From Acanthaster planci (taxonomy: Eukaryota > Echinodermata > Asteroidea > Valvatida > Acanthasteridae): 42,414 bases of DNA. Positions 13,001 through 22,521 of this stretch are shown here, one piece after another (the first letter of the stretch is position 1; each line of letters starts with the position of its first letter). The translations under genes were made by a program, and so were the position numbers. The stretch spans positions 1,546-43,959 of the forward strand of contig NW_019091467.1 of assembly GCF_001949145.1 (NCBI RefSeq), read 5' to 3'. The notes under the pieces were generated by a model, which did not search any database, was not told the origin of the DNA, and saw nothing but the letters and a program-made list of their open reading frames with translations.

Positions 13001-16000
13001 TTTATCAAAACCTGTTTTATGGATGCGTTGTTATTTTTCCTCAGGCCTGACTGGTAACTGGATTGAGATCGCCTATGGTACCATCTCTGGTAAGGTCCGT
13101 GTCATCGTCCAGCACCCAGAGACAGTTGGTCAGGGGCCCCAACTCTTCCAGACGTTCACCGTACACTGCAACCCCATCTCTAAGGTCATGCTGTCCGAGA
13201 AGCATTTGATTTCAGGTACTTTCATTAATTTGTCATTTTACCAGGGTGGCCCCGTCAGCTACCAATGAACTGTTCTCCCTAGGGGAGAGGAGAATCCCAG
13301 CTAGATATTCTGGGGGAACACATAGAATCAGTATGGACTGGAAAACTGGACGACTTCTTTGTCAGTCACCTTGGTTTTGAAAAGATCTTTCCCAGTCAGC
13401 AGAGACATCATCTTTTGGGGTTTATCTCCTCCTGCGACAATTTATGGTTTTTGTCTTGCAGTCTGCCAGGAGTATAACCACGTCCGGACCTGGAACGTTA
13501 CCAGATTCCGTGGCATGATCTCCACGCAGCCCGGCTCCACGCCCCTCAACTCCTTCAAGATTCTCTCCTTGGAGGAAGCCGACCTCCACCCGACCTACGC
13601 CGCAGGAAACAATTTCGGTGAGATTCTACCTCCTCCCGCTCCAATCCCCTCCTTCACCTCCCATGGACTTTACAAAAGTTGTACTGGTGACCAGAGTTTG
13701 CAGAAAGTTCGTCTTTGGTTACAGGCGTTACCTCTGAAGCAGTGATTCTAAGATTTATGTGCTTAAATTCTTCTTTGGGTAACGGTGAGACGGATGTACC
13801 CCGCCCCTCACTGCAGTGAAGCACAACTGACAGGTGGATCTCTGGTGACATGCTTTGTCTTGTTTATTACAGGGCCCTATGGTGACCGGGATGACCAGCA
13901 AGTCTTCGTCCAGAAGGTGGTTCCAGAGACGGACCAGCTCTACGTCCGCCTTGCATCGACTGGACAGAGGTGAGGGGAAGAAAAACTACGTAACATGTGA
14001 CCCAACTTAACAAAATGAGTGGCTAGATCCATATTTCAGTGAAAGGCCTTTAAAAGAATTTAGACAATATCAGCCAATAGGAACCCTCCACATTTCTCAC
14101 CCACATAAAGTGAGCGACACAACAAAATAATAAAGAACTCGGTGTGCTCTTTCTTATGGAAACTAAAACTCGGTGTGCTCTTTCTTATGGAAACTAAAAC
14201 TCGGTGTGCTCTTTCTTATGGAAACTAAAACAAAATTACTAAAAAACTTGGGCTTTTAAGACTTACTTTGTGGGATATGGTCACAGGTGATGGATTCTGT
14301 GAATAGCTACAGATCTCATATGTATCATTCACGTCTTCAGCGTCTGGTCGTGCTCACATGCTTTTCTTTTGTGGCAAGAAGTGATAGGTTTGTGCACCCT
14401 TAGTACTTCCACACATGCGAACCAATGTCTGCAATCAGAGTTGGGATTCTACGGTCATTAGTCTTGCTGCAGACCTTTTTAACCCCTTTGCGCCGGGATG
14501 CGGCTAGACACGCCGTAAAAATTGAGATCCTCAGCCTGCTTTTCAACTATTATTCTCGGCCCACGCTCGAGTGAACACGGTGAAAGAAGCCAGACCCCCG
14601 GCTGGAATTCTTGGAGTCAGCTTTCGGGAAGAAATTCCCGGCGCGAAGGGGTTAAGAAATAGGGGACAAACATTGACAAAGAAATGTCTCTCTGTCAAAA
14701 ACAACTTGTCCAAACACAACTTGTCCAAACACAACTTGTCCAAATGCAATTTGTCCAAAAACAACTTGTCCAAACACAACTTATCCAAACACCACTTGTC
14801 CAAACANNNNNNNNNNNNNNNNNNNNNNNNNNNNNNNNNNNNNNNNNNNNNNNNNNNNNNNNNNNNNNNNNNNNNNNNNNNNNNNNNNNNNNNNNNNNNN
14901 NNNNNNNNNNNNNNNNNNNNNNNNNNNNNNNNNNNNNNNNNNNNNNNNNNNNNNNNNNNNNNNNNNNNNNNNNNNNNNNNNNNNNNNNNNNNNNNNNNNN
15001 NNNNNNNNNNNNNNNNNNNNNNNNNNNNNNNNNNNNNNNNNNNNNNNNNNNNNNNNNNNNNNNNNNNNNNNNNNNNNNNNNNNNNNNNNNNNNNNNNNNN
15101 NCACAACTTGTCCAAACACAACTTGTGCCTGTGACTGGATGACGTGTGGTGACAAAAGGTGACTTTTACGCCAACCCTGACAATCTGTCCTGCCATAGCT
15201 GTGCAAACTAGAGCCCATGCCATCTGTGTAGTCCGGTTAGATTTGGATAGGCATTTTTAGGCCAGAACTGAGATAGTAGTTATTAATGCTCGTAATTTTC
15301 CCTCTGTGTCTGCCATATGTACCTACATCGTACTGTTCACTGTACTTTTGTTGTCAAAGAAAGAAATCACCTCTGTCGGATGAAGTACTCTTTGTGACAT
15401 AAAGAGTGGATCATATATACATATACAAGTCCATCCTAGCTCAGATAACATACCCCATAACTCCCTGTGTTTGGATTATGCTGTCTCAATGCAGGGTCTG
15501 CCTAATTCGTTCTGTGGATAGTAGCACCATTACAGCCTTCTGTGTCCATGAATGCGAAGGCTCTAGTCGTATGGGCTCCCCTCCACGCCGATACCTGTTC
15601 ACTGGCCACTCCAATGGATCCATACAGGTCGGTCCAAAAGACAAGTTGTAACAATTAGATTCCTCCATTGAAAATATTGCGGAGGACTTTTGTATAAAAA
15701 TGACTGTTACTTCCCCACTCAGAGGAGCCAGGCCCTCCAATATCTTAGACTAGGTAAATAGTCTCGTTTCAGAAAAAAAATGCAGGTTTCAGAAATTTTG
15801 CTTGACTTCGGGCCAGTTGTGTATTTCAAAAGGCAAGGTCACTCAAGAATAAAGTGTGCATTTCAGCTAATGCACAGCTACGCTGTGTGTATTGCTGTTT
15901 CTGTATGACCTAGGGTGCACATATTTAGCATGTTTGGTTGGAATACCAAACTGGCTGATTGATGCATTTTTGTAAAGTTAGATGTGCGGATATATAAATC

Positions 16001-17385
16001 AACCGATGTGTTGCATGTAATGGCATAGGTTTCCTTTCTAAGGACCACTAAATGAAATGGAACTAAATTCAATCAAACGATCGAAATGAAATGTGTATAA
16101 TTGAGTGGCTTCCAGTCCAATTTTACCACTCCAAGCACTCTTGATAACTGTCAACTTTCGGTTTGTCTAGTTCTCTGCCTTTTTTTGTCTGTCTAAAGAA
16201 ATTGTTATCTGCTCTTTGTTCTCACCTTGCAGATGTGGGATCTGAGCACTGCCCTGGACAATCTGGTCAAGGCTAACAAAGGGGAGAATGGTGAGTATGA
16301 TTCTGGGTGTCACTGTGAGATATAAAAACAGGTCCAAGTCAAAGATATACAGCAGAGCACCACACTTAGAGATTGTCTCTTAGTTGGTATAGTTGATATA
16401 GTCTGGTTGCTAGCTAAGATCATTTCATTGTGCTGGTCTCACAATCCTCATTGATCGTTTCAACGTGTCGTTGTTCTGGTCTCACAATCATGTAAATACT
16501 TCAGGTCACAGTCCAAATTGTCAGTTGGCATTTAGTTATAAATTGCATGCAGAAAAAGGCCAAGCAAATTGACCCTATGACATTCACGAACATTTTAAAC
16601 TGAATTTGTGAAGCTAATTTAAGAAACAAACTGTTTGCCTCTGCATGTATTTTGACGGTATAATGACCTCACGTAACACTGTAAAATGAGAGTGTTTCAG
16701 AGTTGCCAAAAACTATGTATCTTTGCACTGTTTAGACCAAGAACTTTGTTATGATAAGAAACGTGATTAAATGTTTTAAAGCTTTAGAAATTGGCACAAC
16801 TCCAGAAAGGAGAAGATGAGCTCCAAAACATCACAACAAGAAAGAGTGCAAAATCAGGCATCTATCAAACATAGTTGCAAGCAGATTGCCTCCAAATGTC
16901 TTTAGAGATACCTGATTTGAAAGAAACCACAGGAAGTGATATGTGGATTTAGTTGAGCATTCCAAAAAGTACAGCTTTCTCTCCAAGTCTGACCTTTGAA
17001 GAGCAGTTTTGTAAAACATCATCTTATGACTCTAAACTCATTTTGAGGTGAGCTGTAATTGGAAGTATTGAAATAATGTGTGATTTGTTTACTTGCTTTA
17101 GTTGATCCTAACTTGCCGGGGGGACCCTCCGAGGAAGAGCTGATCCGCCTCCTGGGCCACTCTTACGTCTCTGCCTCCCGCTCCACCACCCCATCCATGA
17201 GCCCGGCCACCTCGGCCCAGATGCTGCCCCACCTGCGCATCAACCAGCTGCGGTCCGGCGGCTCATCCAGCACGCTGGCCAATCAGAGCACGGAGGAGCT
17301 TCCATTTGGGGCGGAGGGGGGCGGGCAGCAGGCAGGGGAGAACACAGATGGGAGCTTCTACAACCTGAAGATCACCCACTGCTGA
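2117..17385 (+). CDS. KCTD3: KCTD3/SHKBP1-type BTB and WD-propeller protein, complete
   Basis: Sixteen coding exons join to 684 codons plus stop: 2117-2184, 4552-4605, 5598-5643, 6927-7059, 7975-8055, 8415-8585, 9452-9733, 10331-10446, 10893-10980, 12122-12238, 13045-13215, 13462-13617, 13873-13969, 15495-15627, 16233-16290 and 17102-17385. All junctions are GT–AG with agreeing phases. Residues 13-100 are the BTB/T1 domain ([23 protein letters not shown]). Residues 185-590 are the WD-like propeller, with near-invariant KCTD3 blocks such as [41 protein letters not shown] and [14 protein letters not shown]. The start gives [21 protein letters not shown] with A at -3. Human KCTD3 is reported to bind HCN3 channels and SHKBP1 to act in CBL/EGFR trafficking; an invertebrate single copy would predate that split. 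The C-terminal tail is shorter than in human KCTD3 (about 815 aa). Its neighbour USH2A is convergent. Confidence 0.95.
2185..4551 (+). other. KCTD3 intron 1
   Basis: The largest KCTD3 intron, about 2.4 kb. Apart from the diverged inverted repeat it holds simple A/T-rich sequence and no recognisable gene. The open frames inside have no domains. Confidence 0.6.
2508..3428. repeat. Diverged inverted repeat in KCTD3 intron 1
   Basis: The stretch at about 2508-2575 (GTGAAGTTAGTT... then TTCAACATTC and GATATTCGAA) is matched in inverse by about 3361-3428, with many substitutions. About 0.8 kb lies between. Direct short matches (CAACAAGCCCTGAA near 2781; CAAACAAGCCCTGAA near 3183) lie inside. It looks like an old mobile element with inverted ends, but no family was recognised. 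Confidence 0.4.
7975..8585 (+). CDS. KCTD3: KCTD3 exons 5-6: post-BTB helix and Arg/Ser-rich linker
   Basis: Exon 5 (7975-8055) encodes the conserved [20 protein letters not shown] segment, ending in PPP. Exon 6 (8415-8585) encodes about 57 residues rich in Arg, Ser, Pro and Glu (starting [10 protein letters not shown]) that link the BTB region to the propeller. The human linker at this place is of similar length but unrelated composition. Exon 6 was accepted because it has AG and GT borders and keeps phase between two certain exons, not because it is conserved. A 133-codon open frame on the opposite strand here is a shadow. Confidence 0.85.
9452..16290 (+). CDS. KCTD3: KCTD3 exons 7-15: WD-like beta-propeller
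   Basis: Nine exons encode roughly residues 185-590. Exon 7 (9452-9733) opens with [18 protein letters not shown]. Exon 8 has [20 protein letters not shown]. Exon 9 has the [15 protein letters not shown] blade end. Exon 10 has [15 protein letters not shown]. Exon 11 has [20 protein letters not shown]. Exon 12 has [16 protein letters not shown]. Exon 13 has [15 protein letters not shown]. Exon 14 has [14 protein letters not shown], joining exon 15 [11 protein letters not shown], the last WD signature. Conservation to vertebrate KCTD3 is very high throughout (by recall). Confidence 0.95.
10541..10745 (+). mobile_element. SINE-like repeat in KCTD3 intron 8
   Basis: GTGGGTTTGAACCC near 10557 resembles a pol III B box. 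It is followed by TTCCTTGGGCAAGGCACTTTA, a block common in animal SINEs and LINEs, and by a 3' part with GCGCTTTCGGACTACTGGGTATAAAG, typical of LINE-derived tails. The A box is not clear, so the copy is old or 5'-truncated. Confidence 0.55.
11211..11807. mobile_element. TTAA-bounded inverted-terminus element (piggyBac-like MITE) in KCTD3 intron 9
   Basis: TTAA at 11211-11214 is followed by CCACTTGCCGCCGGGG. The other end is the inverse of CCACATCGCGCTGGGG followed by TTAA at 11804-11807. TTAA target duplications with C-rich termini are the mark of piggyBac transposition. The 589-bp interior has no transposase frame. The termini match imperfectly, so it is an old copy. Confidence 0.55.
12342..12765 (+). 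repeat. Degenerate ATCCACATGTC minisatellite in KCTD3 intron 10
   Basis: Units of the type TATCCACATGTCC..TTATCCACTCA recur about twenty times with variable spacing between 12346 and 12765. The core words ATCCAC and CATGTC are strongly enriched on the plus strand. It keeps several frames open by chance (open frames at 12342-12844), none of which encodes a known domain. Confidence 0.8.
14136..14228 (+). repeat. Three tandem 31-bp copies in KCTD3 intron 13
   Basis: AACTCGGTGTGCTCTTTCTT starts at 14136, 14167 and 14198, an exact period of 31 bp. The three copies are identical over almost their whole length, which points to a recent expansion or to possible copy-number variation. Confidence 0.92.
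14479..14655. mobile_element. TTAA-bounded 169-bp MITE (piggyBac-like) in KCTD3 intron 13
   Basis: TTAA (14479-14482), then CCCCTTTGCGCCGGGA at the left. The right end is TCCCGGCGCGAAGGGG, then TTAA (14652-14655). The 16-bp termini are inverse complements with one mismatch, and the TTAA duplications are exact. No coding capacity. It lies about 45 bp before the 15-bp tandem array. Confidence 0.75.
14701..15126. repeat. 15-bp tandem array interrupted by the assembly gap
   Basis: ACAACTTGTCCAAAC is repeated seven times on the left (14701-14805) and about 1.6 times on the right of the gap, with a few point variants. The period is a multiple of three, so all frames stay open and give repetitive NLSKH or QLVQT peptides; these are not proteins. 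The gap surely hides more copies. Confidence 0.95.
14807..15101. other. Assembly gap (295 N)
   Basis: A run of N inside the 15-bp array. The true length is unknown. A single further N lies at 5032. The gap falls in intron 13 of the KCTD3-like gene and does not touch an exon. Confidence 1.
17102..17385 (+). CDS. KCTD3: KCTD3 last coding exon, divergent C-terminal tail
   Basis: The exon starts [20 protein letters not shown], matching the conserved GGPTEEELLKLL region after the propeller, then [13 protein letters not shown], like the vertebrate phospho-Ser/Thr-rich segment. It then diverges and stops after NLKITHC. The exon is GC-rich compared with its AT-rich flanks. The long disordered tail of vertebrate KCTD3 is absent, giving a total length nearer to SHKBP1 (about 707 aa). 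Confidence 0.93.
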
Positions 17386-17987
17386 GACGAGATGATCTGC
17401 TTACGAGCTGTTGTAAAGGAAGATATGAAATTTATTGATCGACTTGACAAGGTTTCAGGGTGTCAATTTTTATGGACTCCAGGCTGGAAGTGCAGCTGGT
17501 CCTGTGCAGCCTACTATGCAGCTGAAGGATGGATACACTGGTTTGCACATTGAATAGTTTCAACAGAATGTGTACAAAACCTTAGCATCATCACACGAGA
17601 GGAATATTTCTTAGCTTGGTGGAGAGACAGTAGGGTCGATGAAAAGTCCTTCAATTACAGATATTTTTGCATTTTTTTATCACTTACACTGTACTTATGC
17701 ATGGACTTTGAAGAGAAAGACCTTTTTCCAAATCAGGCGGTTTGTTTCCATCTTCGGCCTTATCTTTCTCCAGGATCAGTTTCAAATATTTGCTGTGGGA
17801 AGGAATGATGGAGATTCTCCCAGTTTGGGTTATTAATGTAGCTGAACACCGAGTTTAAGCGTTCAACTCAGCGGCCAAACATGTCTGAAGCCTAATCAAG
17901 AAGGAACAGAGATTTGGAAAACCTAATACAGACATCAGCTAAGGGTAGGCCTTCACCAGGTTAAGGGGACAATTTGCTTTGTTATGC

Positions 17988-18304
17988 AGATTAGGACCAA
18001 GTTGTGGGGCCATTTCTCTGGCCCCACGATGGTTTTGGTCCCCACAAAAGAAGCGTAATGACAAGTGTTTGTCCCCACAACTACGGAACAAGTATTTCTT
18101 ATCTGACAGGTGTCCTAAAGTAGAAAGTAACTGCACACAATAAAACCAGGATACTGGCTCAATGTTACATGTACACATGACTAGTTGGCCATACTTGTTC
18201 CGTAGTTGTGGGGACAAACACCTGTCATTTATTACACCTCCATTGTGGGAACCCAAAACATCGTGGGGACAGAGAAATGGCCCCATGGCTTGGTTCTAAT
18301 TTGC
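17988..18304. repeat. Long inverted repeat (hairpin) 3' of KCTD3
   Basis: The arm at 17988-18094 (from GATTAGGACCAAG to CTACGGAACAAGTA) is inverse-complementary, with scattered mismatches, to 18191-18304 (from TACTTGTTCCGTAG to CTAATTTGCCTAATG). About 96 bp lie between. It resembles a foldback MITE. It begins about 600 bp after the stop codon, so it may lie in the 3'UTR and form double-stranded RNA. Confidence 0.85.
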
Positions 18305-18765
18305 CTAATGATGAAAAACTCCCCCATAGGAGTTCAGAATACTGTTCAGGGCCCAAGTTCACGGAGCTGCCTAACAGTTTAACAGTTTAGCTGCTTCCTT
18401 ATAGCAGAAGATTTTGCTTACAGTGAACACTAGTTCATAGTGTTGCTTGGTGTTCTTGTGTAAGCACATAGAAATTCCCATTTGTCACTAAGCTAAGCAA
18501 ATATTTTCTCTGAGGTGTGAATTCTGCTCCGGCATGATTGGAAAAGAGCTGGAGAAAAGTCTTTTCTTGAGGATACAGGTTAGTAAGCACATTATGGGGT
18601 ACCGGTGAAAGGTTAATAATTATGCACTTTACAAGAATGCAAATGCAGTACCAACAGAGGACTGTCTTTGGGACGATTGTCTGTGGTCCCCGCTCTCTGC
18701 AAAAGTACAAAACAAAATCTCTTTAAGGAGTTGTAAAGGGCTGATGTAAACTTTGTAAAAACGTA

Positions 18766-18771
18766 AATAAA
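18766..18771 (+). promoter_or_regulatory. Candidate KCTD3 polyadenylation signal
   Basis: AATAAA, about 1.4 kb after the stop codon, in an AT-rich context. Another AATAAA lies at 18139-18144 between the hairpin arms. Which one is used cannot be told from sequence. Confidence 0.3.
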
Positions 18772-19158
18772 TTAATTACACTTTGTGAATGAGAGATTAA
18801 TCATAAATAGTTTCTGTGTAATATTTTGCCAATTACCCAAAATGATATATTTTGCTTGACTTGGAGTTGTGCAATATTTCACAGAATGAGAAGCATCGGC
18901 ATTTTTCTACACGGATGTTTCTGTAAATTACGTATGCACATGCATATTTAGTTTGTATTCAGAGTTATTTTTTTGTATAGCGTGTACTTTAGGCGGGCAG
19001 AAGTTGAAAAGTAGTGTGTGATTGGATGCATATTTGCAATGCATTCATTTCTGAAAATGGCACATTGTCCGTAGGACATTGACAATATCAGACTTGAAGA
19101 GTTGTTAGCAAAAAAGGTGCAGAGTGCAGAAGTCTCAATTTGGAAAGTTTTTAACTGA

Positions 19159-19501
19159 TTAACCCTCCTATGCAGAAGTCACTCTTTGGGTCACTTGGTA
19201 AACACCTCAAAGAAGCACAGCTGTGTTGTGTGGTGCACTGCACCAACAGTCCCTCACAGGAATATAAGATTGCACTTTTGTGCTGTCCAACAACTGTGCT
19301 TCACTGTTTCATGTGCATCATTGTGCAGTAAACCAAGTGCAGTGAAGAGGACTGCACAAAGACCCTGGGTCCTTTTGTGCTGGCAACCAACCATATGCTC
19401 ATTGAACTTGTGCATATTTGTGTTCCATGTAGTAAACACACGCATAAGAGTGACTGTTGGCATTCATGCGTATCTGTGCTGTTAAACCATAGGAGGGTTA
19501 A
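19159..19501. mobile_element. TTAA-bounded 335-bp element (piggyBac-like MITE)
   Basis: TTAA (19159-19162), then CCCTCCTATG; at the other end CATAGGAGGG, then TTAA (19498-19501). The 10-bp termini are perfect inverse complements and the TTAA copies exact. Termini starting CCCT with TTAA duplication are characteristic of piggyBac. The interior is rich in TGTGC and GTGCA words and has no transposase. Confidence 0.75.
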
Positions 19502-21601
19502 ACCAATTATAGAAATGAGGGAGGCCATGATTTTCATGCCCCCTTTGCCCCAGAATGGACGTTTGTTCCATCGAAAACTTAAACAGATTTTGGGTTTTTT
19601 TTCATTCTCCTGTTGACATCTGGGTAGAGAGTACCCACAGCATTTCTATTTGACTTGTCTTTGTGATGATCAAGTGATTGAAAGAAAACCCGATGTTACG
19701 TATGGGACAAAAATGTGACATTTCTGTTGATTTACCCAATGGTTTGATACTGTTGCAAGTGTTAACATTTGGAAAAACAAATGGAATAGCATATCTGTAA
19801 TTCTGTGCAGCAATTTCGTTCTAGCTGTTTAACCACACTACAACCAGCTTATAGCTCTTATATTTGTTTTTATGGAATGACCCTTTTCTTTTTGAAAGCT
19901 ATTTGGATAAAGTTGGTTAAGCACTGTGCACAAAATATTCAAATGTTGTTCTCTCACAAGATTAGGTAAAAAGAACGAGCCGAGATTGATACCAGTCTGT
20001 TGGCTAAAAAGGAAGGAGTCTTGTAGAAGGCCATTGGCTGCATCTAGGTTCTTTTCCAATTCCTCTATTCATGCCAAACTTAAGCTGATGTAGTTTCAAT
20101 TAAGTCCAAGAAAGAAGACAGTGCATGCAGCGTTCTCAGGTATGCGATTTAGGGCAGAAATTGGCACATATGAAAAACATGTTCTGTGAAAACTTTTGAT
20201 CAAAACAAAGAACTCTAAAAACACACCTTTGCATTTCTTTACATTTCTGGCATACCTATTTTTATTGTGTAGCAAATGAATCAAGATTTCAAACTCATTG
20301 GGACTTAATTTCTAAAGTGAAGCTTTAATATTACTTGGGGATTTAGGAACCTAAAGACAACACCGAGCTTTAAATAGGTAAACAGCAGATAACAGCATAA
20401 ATTTGTATTCTATTAGGGAAATCCCCATTTTTGATGATTTACCATTGTCATAAAAGTTCCATTTTATATGTTTTGTTCAAAAAGTGCATTGTTTTTTCAT
20501 GAAATAGCCAACAGTGAAATAGTTTACGACAAATTCACTGACAAATTATCTGATGGTTTTGGTTTGAAAGGATTCTTTGTTTTATTCTCTTTTCATTCAA
20601 GTACATACAATCACACAGGTTGCGCCAGAGCACACAAAAAAACGAGAAATCACAGTTTCAATTATAATTCTGAGTTTCAATTGCAAGTCTAATAAATGCA
20701 GGCTGGACCCAGTTTAATTTCCTTCTCCCAAACAAACTGCTATTTCGTGAGGAATACCATTTTTAATTCATGGTAATAAAGTAAGCCAATATTTTGTTGA
20801 CAAACGACCACTTAACTGGTAGATGTTTATTTAATGTGATTCTCTCAAGGAAGGAATTTTGAAAAAGAAAAAAGATTTTTAATAAATATTCTGTTGAATA
20901 CCTGGGCTCTAGCAAAGGTTACATATTGCTGGTAAAATACATGCTCAATTGCAATTTGTGTGTTACTTGTATTAAACCTGGCAAGACATATTCCAATGCT
21001 CTCAAGGAGTGTTAAAACAGGGTGATATTTGACAAAATTCATAAACTACTAAACTCAAAAATGGGGCATGATGTATACGTACATTTGGTCCATACACATT
21101 CTCCCAAAGCAAATCTACAGGTGGACTTCGTAGACCCTAGGTAGGTCAGAAGTTTCATTTCGTTTGGGATTTCTGTTGAATTGGAAACATCCTAAACTGT
21201 GAATTCATAATTTGGTGGGAAATAAACTGTGTTATCATAAAGGTATGATACTTGGGTATATGTGGATTTCTTCTCTTTTCTAAATACATGATGAAAAAGC
21301 AAAACGTCTGAATAGTGCAAGATTTTTATGAATTCTTTCCACCTCCTGCTTAAACGTAAAATAAGTACACACTCAGACATATAAGCATCCACTTACAAAT
21401 GAAGGCATCATCAAGCATGATTAGTACAAAACAGCTGTATTTTACAAGCATGTTACAAGCAGCAACAAAGATCCTGAAACAAATCGCGCTATAAAGTGTT
21501 TTGAAAGACCCCATGATTTGTAGTATGTTTTAAAACTAAACAATTTAAGTACAGGAGACTGCCGTATTAAAAGTTATGCATTAAACTTCTTATATAAAAA
21601 T

Positions 21602-22106
21602 CTGAAATGCCAACACCACATAACCAACAAGAATTCGGTTCTTTCACGTGAATGGAATTACCTGCCAACTGAGCTCTGTCTAGCAGAATCACCGGACAGA
21701 TGTAAATCTGTCTTTAAGACACTTTTTGTCCAATTAAGTTAGCCACTTTATGTCATGTATTTTCGAGTGCCTCCCACAGTCCATGGTCTGTTTTATAAAT
21801 CCAGTCGTATTTTGTCACTTGGTGTGTAAGTCTTCCATTTTGACTTGCAGTTGCTGCTAGTAGTTCCTGAGCCTGAACTGACTCTAGCCTCCCTTTTGTA
21901 CTTACTTTCTAGTTTTATTTACTTTTGACCAATGCTTATGTTCTTCTACTGCTCTTGACGTGTTGGTCCGTGTTACATTATACGTATTTTGATACAGTAG
22001 TTGGTTCTAGGAATCCTTATTACTTAAGTTTTATAGCTTTTTAGTGAGGCACTTTGAGACGTTTTAAATAAGGCACCGTACAAATGCCCTATTATTGTTA
22101 CTATTG
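21602..22106 (+). mobile_element. 5'-truncated non-LTR retrotransposon (LINE), 3' end only
   Basis: The frame at 21602-21742 ends SREWNYLP...SVFKTLFVQLS and stop. This is the WNxLP ... F+xxL motif that closes the reverse-transcriptase ORF of many CR1/Jockey-type LINEs. It is followed by a 3'UTR of about 350 bp ending GAGGCACTTTGAGACGTTTT ... GCACCGTACAAATGCCCTATTATTGTTA, the usual ATT-repeat type tail. The rest of the element is missing. It sits in the 3' flank of USH2A, antisense to that gene. Confidence 0.75.
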
Positions 22107-22434
22107 CTGAGAGTTTGTATCCCATTCCTCGAGTGATAATTCATCTTAAAAATGCATTAAAAATAGAGATAATGCCAGCACAGAAATGTACAAAAACATT
22201 TACAAAACAGAATTAAGACCATAAAAAATAGTCACTGTGAAGGCATTCAGAAACCTGACTTTCATTTAATAAAAAGAGCATAAATCTGCTGAAGGCAATG
22301 CATAAGATTTTACGTAAAGTCCTCACAGCAGTGACAGGAATCATTCACTTCATGACAATGAAGTTTTGCCGCATCTATCACTGCCAGTTTCATCTAGTTC
22401 TCAGAGTCCTCAAACCTGGAGAGTCCAACCTCGC

Positions 22435-22521
22435 TCATAGATGCGTGTCGGTAAACATGGTCTGTTCCTTGGTGTAGCTGTATGGCTGGCTGATGTGTGT
22501 CATTGTGTCCTCCTCGAAACC
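22435..22521 (-). CDS. USH2A: USH2A last coding exon with PDZ ligand DTHL
   Basis: Twenty-eight residues: GFEEDTMTHISQ, then PYSYTKEQTMFTDTHL and stop (22435-22437). The final TKExTxFTDTHL pattern matches vertebrate usherin (by recall), including the class I PDZ ligand. The exon starts after CATTCAG, in phase 0, matching the preceding exon. The longest open frame at this place is a different frame (22394-22603), so the true exon is easy to miss. Confidence 0.95.
   Translation of the reverse strand, partial: GFEEDTMTHISQPYSYTKEQTMFTDTHL

Larger units (their letters stand above)
17386..22434. other. Shared 3' intergenic region of KCTD3 and USH2A
   Basis: The two stop codons face each other across 5,049 bp. 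The first part should be KCTD3 3'UTR and the last part USH2A 3'UTR. It is AT-rich and holds a hairpin (17988-18304), a TTAA-bounded element (19159-19501) and a LINE 3' end (21602-22106). The stretches 18305-19158, 19502-21601 and 22107-22434 show no gene; the open frames there have no domains. Confidence 0.7.

Noticed and set aside
14543-15223. Long frames through the N gap (NLSKH or QLVQT repeats)
   Set aside because: They come from the 15-bp satellite and from N being read as open. The region is intron 13 of the KCTD3-like gene.
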